From Clostridium sp. CAG:253 (GTDB lineage Bacteria; Bacillota; Clostridia; Lachnospirales; Lachnospiraceae), in assembly GCA_000436755.1 (NCBI GenBank), contig FR887342.1, forward strand, positions 91,266 through 109,423: a stretch of 18,158 nucleotides of DNA, written 5' to 3'. The notes beneath the pieces are model-generated. The model searched no databases and was not told where the DNA came from. It saw only the letters and a program-made list of their open reading frames with translations. The translations under genes and the position numbers were made by a program. Shown in pieces: positions 15,480-18,158 of the stretch. The first letter of the stretch is position 1; every line of letters begins with the position of its first letter.

Positions 15480-16135
15480 TGGAAAGAAATGTAGACATGA
15501 CTGAAATATCTGATGGAAAAAGATACACATCAAATGACATTGCAAAATTGGGGTGTGGTGATTGCGCAGGATGCAGTAAATGTTGTCACGGAATGGGAGA
15601 GTCAATAACACTTGACCCATATGATATATATAACCTTACTATAAATCTAAAAATGACATTTAATGAGCTCTTGGCAGAAAATTTAGGTCTTTCTGTCAAA
15701 GATATGATAATACTTCCACATTTAAACTTAAAAGCAGAAGGGGAGGGGTGTCTTTTTCTGGATGAGAATGGCAGATGCAGTATACATTCGTTCAGACCGG
15801 GAATATGCAGGCTGTTTCCGCTTGGAAGGATATATGAAAATGAAAGTTTCAGTTATTTTTTGCAGATAAATGAGTGTGCGAAACAAAACAGGACAAAAGT
15901 GAAGATAAAAAAATGGCTTGGTATACCAAATCTGGCAGCGTATGAAAATTATATAAATACATGGCACTATTTTTTGAAAAACATGAAAGCGTTTCTTGAG
16001 GAACAGGATAATGAAGAAATGTCAAAAAAAATAAATGTATATATATTAAAGATATTTTTTGAAGAGCCATATAATAATGAAGATTTTTACACGCAATTTG
16101 AGAAACGTATGCAGAAAATGCAGCAGATTTTCTGA
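15479..16135 (+). CDS. YkgJ-family cysteine-cluster protein
   Basis: The 218-residue protein has the zinc- or iron-sulfur-binding cysteine pattern of the YkgJ (CxxCxxCC) family. These are C26, C29, C32, C35 and C36 in CGDCAGCSKCC, then C91, C100, C110 in the GRCSIHSFRPGICRLFPLG region, and C133. The SIHSFRPGICRLFPLG segment is characteristic. The function of the family is not established, though a metal-cluster or oxidoreductase role has been proposed for members. The C-terminal about 80 residues are helical and not conserved. It overlaps nfo by one base and has no independent ribosome site of note, so it is made from the nfo message. An ATG at 15497 is a possible alternative start. Confidence 0.85.
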   Translation: MERNVDMTEISDGKRYTSNDIAKLGCGDCAGCSKCCHGMGESITLDPYDIYNLTINLKMTFNELLAENLGLSVKDMIILPHLNLKAEGEGCLFLDENGRCSIHSFRPGICRLFPLGRIYENESFSYFLQINECAKQNRTKVKIKKWLGIPNLAAYENYINTWHYFLKNMKAFLEEQDNEEMSKKINVYILKIFFEEPYNNEDFYTQFEKRMQKMQQIF

Positions 16136-16222
16136 GCTTTTCATTGGCTTAAGACAATGGGTAGTTCCACATTGCAGGTTTTAAAGATAAAAAGAGATAG
16201 CGCAAAATACATGCGTAGAAAT

Positions 16223-16227
16223 GAGGA
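16223..16227 (+). promoter_or_regulatory. Ribosome binding site deciding the S66 peptidase start
   Basis: GAGGA lies five bases before the ATG at 16233. The in-frame ATG at 16221 overlaps this site and has none upstream. Confidence 0.6.
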
Positions 16228-16232
16228 CAAAA

Positions 16233-17285
16233 ATGAGGATTCCTGATAGTTTACAAAAAGGCGGTACAATAGGTTTTGCGGCACCTTCGTTTGGCTGTAA
16301 CATAGAGCCGTATAAAACAGCATTTGATAATGCAGTCAGCAAATTTGAAAAAATGGGTTACAAAATCATAAAGGGTCCAAATTGTTATGAGGGAAGCGGT
16401 GTTGGAATAAGCAACACACCAAAAAAATGTGCAGATGAGATAAATTCTTTTTTGTGCGGAAAAGATAATCAGTCCGTTCAGGCATTATTTTCGTGCGGGG
16501 GCGGTGAGCTTATGTGTGAAATATTGGATTATGTGGATTTTGACAGTATAAAAAAGTCAAAACCTGTATGGTATCTCGGGTATTCAGACAATACGAATCT
16601 CACATTTTTACTACCTACAATCTGTGACATTGCAGCAATTTATTCGCCATGTGCACCTGCATATGGAATGGAGCCGTGGCACCCGGCGCTCAGAGACACA
16701 TTTGCACTTCTGACAGGAGAAACTGACAAAGCACACGGATATGACAAGTGGGAAAAAGAATCACTGAAAAATGAAGAAAATCCGCTGGAACCATATAATG
16801 TTACGGAAAAGACAGAAATAAAGAAATTTGGCAGAGGAAAAGATGACAGCATAGTACGATTTGAAGGAAGAATGATAGGGGGCTGTCTGGATTGTCTTTC
16901 AAATCTTGTTGGCACAAAATTTGATAAAGTAACAGAATTTAATAAGAAATATGAGGACGATGGAATAATATGGTTCATGGAGTCATGCGATTTAAATCCT
17001 ATGGCGATAAGACGTGCAATATGGCAGCTTGACCATGCTGGATGGTTTGAAAATGTAAAAGCCTTTCTTATAGGCAGACCGCTTTGCCTTGACGAAGAAA
17101 TATTAGGCGTAGACAGGTATAATGCGGTATATCCATTGCTTGAAAAGTATAATGTACCTATAATAATGGACTTGGATATAGGGCATACAGCACCGATGAT
17201 GCCGGTTATATCGGGAGCAAAAGCAAATGTGAAAGTAGAGAATGGCACAATAGAGGTAGAATATATCAGGGAACTGGCAGATTAA
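16233..17285 (+). CDS. Peptidase S66 family (LD-carboxypeptidase / MccF-like)
   Basis: The 350-residue protein matches serine peptidases of family S66, which either trim the terminal D-Ala from tetrapeptides of recycled cell wall (LdcA) or inactivate microcin C-type compounds (MccF). The catalytic triad can be placed: nucleophile S118 in LGYSDNT, E250 in WFMESCD, H318 in DIGHTAP. Other family marks are GGTIGFAAPS at the N-terminus, SCGGGE (87-92) and EGRMIGGCLDCL (211-222). The long insertion (about 160-205) and the C-terminal half resemble MccF-type members, but sequence alone does not separate the two activities. It has no signal peptide and is cytosolic. It stands 97 bases after the YkgJ gene, a gap with no clear promoter or terminator. 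Confidence 0.88.
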   Translation: MRIPDSLQKGGTIGFAAPSFGCNIEPYKTAFDNAVSKFEKMGYKIIKGPNCYEGSGVGISNTPKKCADEINSFLCGKDNQSVQALFSCGGGELMCEILDYVDFDSIKKSKPVWYLGYSDNTNLTFLLPTICDIAAIYSPCAPAYGMEPWHPALRDTFALLTGETDKAHGYDKWEKESLKNEENPLEPYNVTEKTEIKKFGRGKDDSIVRFEGRMIGGCLDCLSNLVGTKFDKVTEFNKKYEDDGIIWFMESCDLNPMAIRRAIWQLDHAGWFENVKAFLIGRPLCLDEEILGVDRYNAVYPLLEKYNVPIIMDLDIGHTAPMMPVISGAKANVKVENGTIEVEYIRELAD

Positions 17286-17319
17286 AACGGCAGTTTTTTA
17301 AATACAGCATGACAAAAAC

Positions 17320-17344
17320 GGGTGTTGCAAAATTTGTAACACCC
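17320..17344. terminator. Stem-loop between the S66 and Nudix genes
   Basis: GGGTGTTGCAAA (17320-17331) and TTTGTAACACCC (17333-17344) form a 12-bp arm pair with one G-U wobble; the real loop is probably about five bases. On the plus strand ATAATATATGG follows, with no T-run. Read on the minus strand it is followed by GTTTTTG, so the sequence looks more like a minus-strand terminator than a plus-strand one. It may nonetheless attenuate plus-strand transcription. Confidence 0.45.
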
Positions 17345-17370
17345 ATAATATATGGAAAGGAAACAAAAAG

Positions 17371-18158
17371 ATGATACAGGATATAAAGCCACATACCTTA
17401 TACAATCAGTACAAACATGTAATACCTGAAAAAGATGATAGGGCGGTGGTGTTTGACGGAAGAAATGTACTTATATCGAGAACTGAAGATGATACGCTTG
17501 ATACCCCCAAATGTTCCGACATAAAAGGAGAATACATATACATACTGTCGATAGATGAAACAAGATATTTTCTTTTAAAAAATGCTGTTGAGTGTGAAAA
17601 AGAAGGAGAGGTGAGCAATTATATAGGAAGAAACAGCAATGGAATTGATGAATTTAAATTTGAGCCGATAAAGAATTTAAGGCAGCTTGCATCAAAAGAA
17701 GTATGTTTTGCACTTATGACAGCGTGGCATTTAAACACATGGTATAAAGATAACAGATATTGTGGCAGATGCGGAGCTAAAACGGTGCATTCACACAAAG
17801 AGAGAATGCTGCATTGTGTGAAATGCGGCAATATGATATATCCAAAGATAGCACCGGCTATAATAGCAGCTGTAACACATGATGATAAACTGCTTCTTAC
17901 AAAATACGCTCTAAACAGGGAATATCAAAAATATGCACTTATAGCAGGGTTTGTTGAGATAGGTGAGACAATAGAAGAAACGGTAAAAAGGGAAGTAGAA
18001 GAGGAAGTTGGACTTAAAATTAGAAATCTTACATATTATAAAAGCCAGCCGTGGGGATATGACAGTAATGTACTGATGGGATATTTTGCAGAACTCGACG
18101 GAGACGAAAGTATTACGATGGATATTGAAGAACTTTCAAAAGCACAGTGGTTCAGACG
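17371..18158 (+). CDS. nudC: NADH pyrophosphatase, NudC/NPY1-like Nudix hydrolase (C-terminus cut by window edge)
   Basis: I translated 262 codons from the ATG at 17371 to the edge with no stop. The enzyme hydrolyses NAD(H) to NMN(H) and AMP and, in NudC, removes NAD caps from RNA. A zinc ribbon uses C131, C134, C149 and C152 (YCGRCG...CVKCG). The Nudix box follows at G193-L215 in the form G-x5-E-x7-REVEEEVGL, complete with both catalytic glutamate positions. The NADH-specific SQPW motif is present (225-228) but continues GYDSNVLMGY, where classic NudC has a PFPxS-type continuation. The N-terminal about 120 residues are the usual non-catalytic domain. The ribosome site AAAGG is at 17356-17360. 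Only the last few tens of residues should be missing. Confidence 0.9.
   Translation, partial: MIQDIKPHTLYNQYKHVIPEKDDRAVVFDGRNVLISRTEDDTLDTPKCSDIKGEYIYILSIDETRYFLLKNAVECEKEGEVSNYIGRNSNGIDEFKFEPIKNLRQLASKEVCFALMTAWHLNTWYKDNRYCGRCGAKTVHSHKERMLHCVKCGNMIYPKIAPAIIAAVTHDDKLLLTKYALNREYQKYALIAGFVEIGETIEETVKREVEEEVGLKIRNLTYYKSQPWGYDSNVLMGYFAELDGDESITMDIEELSKAQWFR

Noticed and set aside
16640..17248. Open 202-codon frame on the minus strand inside the S66 peptidase gene
   Set aside because: It is antisense to a gene with a full catalytic triad, has no ribosome site, and its translation is a low-complexity Ser/Pro-rich shadow.
17272..17299. Weak hairpin (AACTG/CAGTT) followed by six Ts at the S66 gene end
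   Set aside because: The stem is only 5 bp with a 14-base loop, too weak to call a terminator, though the T-run makes it possible.
1..18158. CRISPR arrays, tRNA/rRNA genes, insertion sequences, riboswitches
   Set aside because: No regularly spaced repeats, cloverleaf-like segments, transposase motifs or recognisable riboswitch cores were found by eye in any intergenic region.

Overview
The window is low-GC, Gram-positive chromosomal DNA with heavy use of ATA (Ile), AGA (Arg) and GGA (Gly) codons and strong AGGAGG-type ribosome sites. The gene families point to a gut or rumen Lachnospiraceae (Clostridia): a DUF6465 protein, an M29 aminopeptidase, a DUF3880 glycosyltransferase, a rhodanese-TtcA fusion and a YoaK-like protein. 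The genus is not resolved; a Lachnospira/Eubacterium, Roseburia or Butyrivibrio relative is plausible. No rRNA, tRNA, CRISPR, insertion sequence, integrase or phage structural gene was seen.

Layout. Positions 1-2935 carry two minus-strand genes: an M29 aminopeptidase, whose C-terminus is cut by the window edge, and a DUF3880-type glycosyltransferase. From about 3180 on everything is on the plus strand. First come a methyl-accepting chemotaxis protein, an OGG1-type 8-oxoguanine glycosylase, the tRNA adenosine deaminase TadA, a YoaK/DUF1275 membrane protein behind a perfect consensus promoter, a terminator, and a MATE exporter preceded by a 19-bp palindrome.

Positions 8612-11538 hold the most interesting part, a compact three-gene cassette with its own promoter. 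It encodes a DUF262 (GmrS/SspE-N-like) protein, a small ABC-type ATPase and an HNH endonuclease. The genes overlap or nearly touch (26-nt overlap, 3-nt gap). They are richer in A+T and prefer TTA/TTG leucine codons where flanking genes favour CTT. The ATPase+HNH pair resembles the Septu (PtuA/PtuB) anti-phage arrangement, while the DUF262 protein resembles the sensing/NTPase half of type IV restriction systems such as GmrSD. The combination looks like an acquired, probably defensive, DNA-targeting system not clearly equal to either archetype.

Downstream housekeeping resumes. In order there are a rhodanese-TtcA-like sulfurtransferase fusion, DUF6465 plus an orphan ParA ATPase, and a histidine phosphatase. 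These are followed by endonuclease IV (Nfo) with all nine metal ligands, a YkgJ-type cysteine-cluster protein coupled to nfo, an S66 LD-carboxypeptidase/MccF-family peptidase, and an NADH pyrophosphatase (NudC-like Nudix) that runs off the right edge. Two base-repair enzymes (Ogg, Nfo) and one Nudix enzyme lie on the same strand, but they are separated by unrelated genes and do not form one operon.
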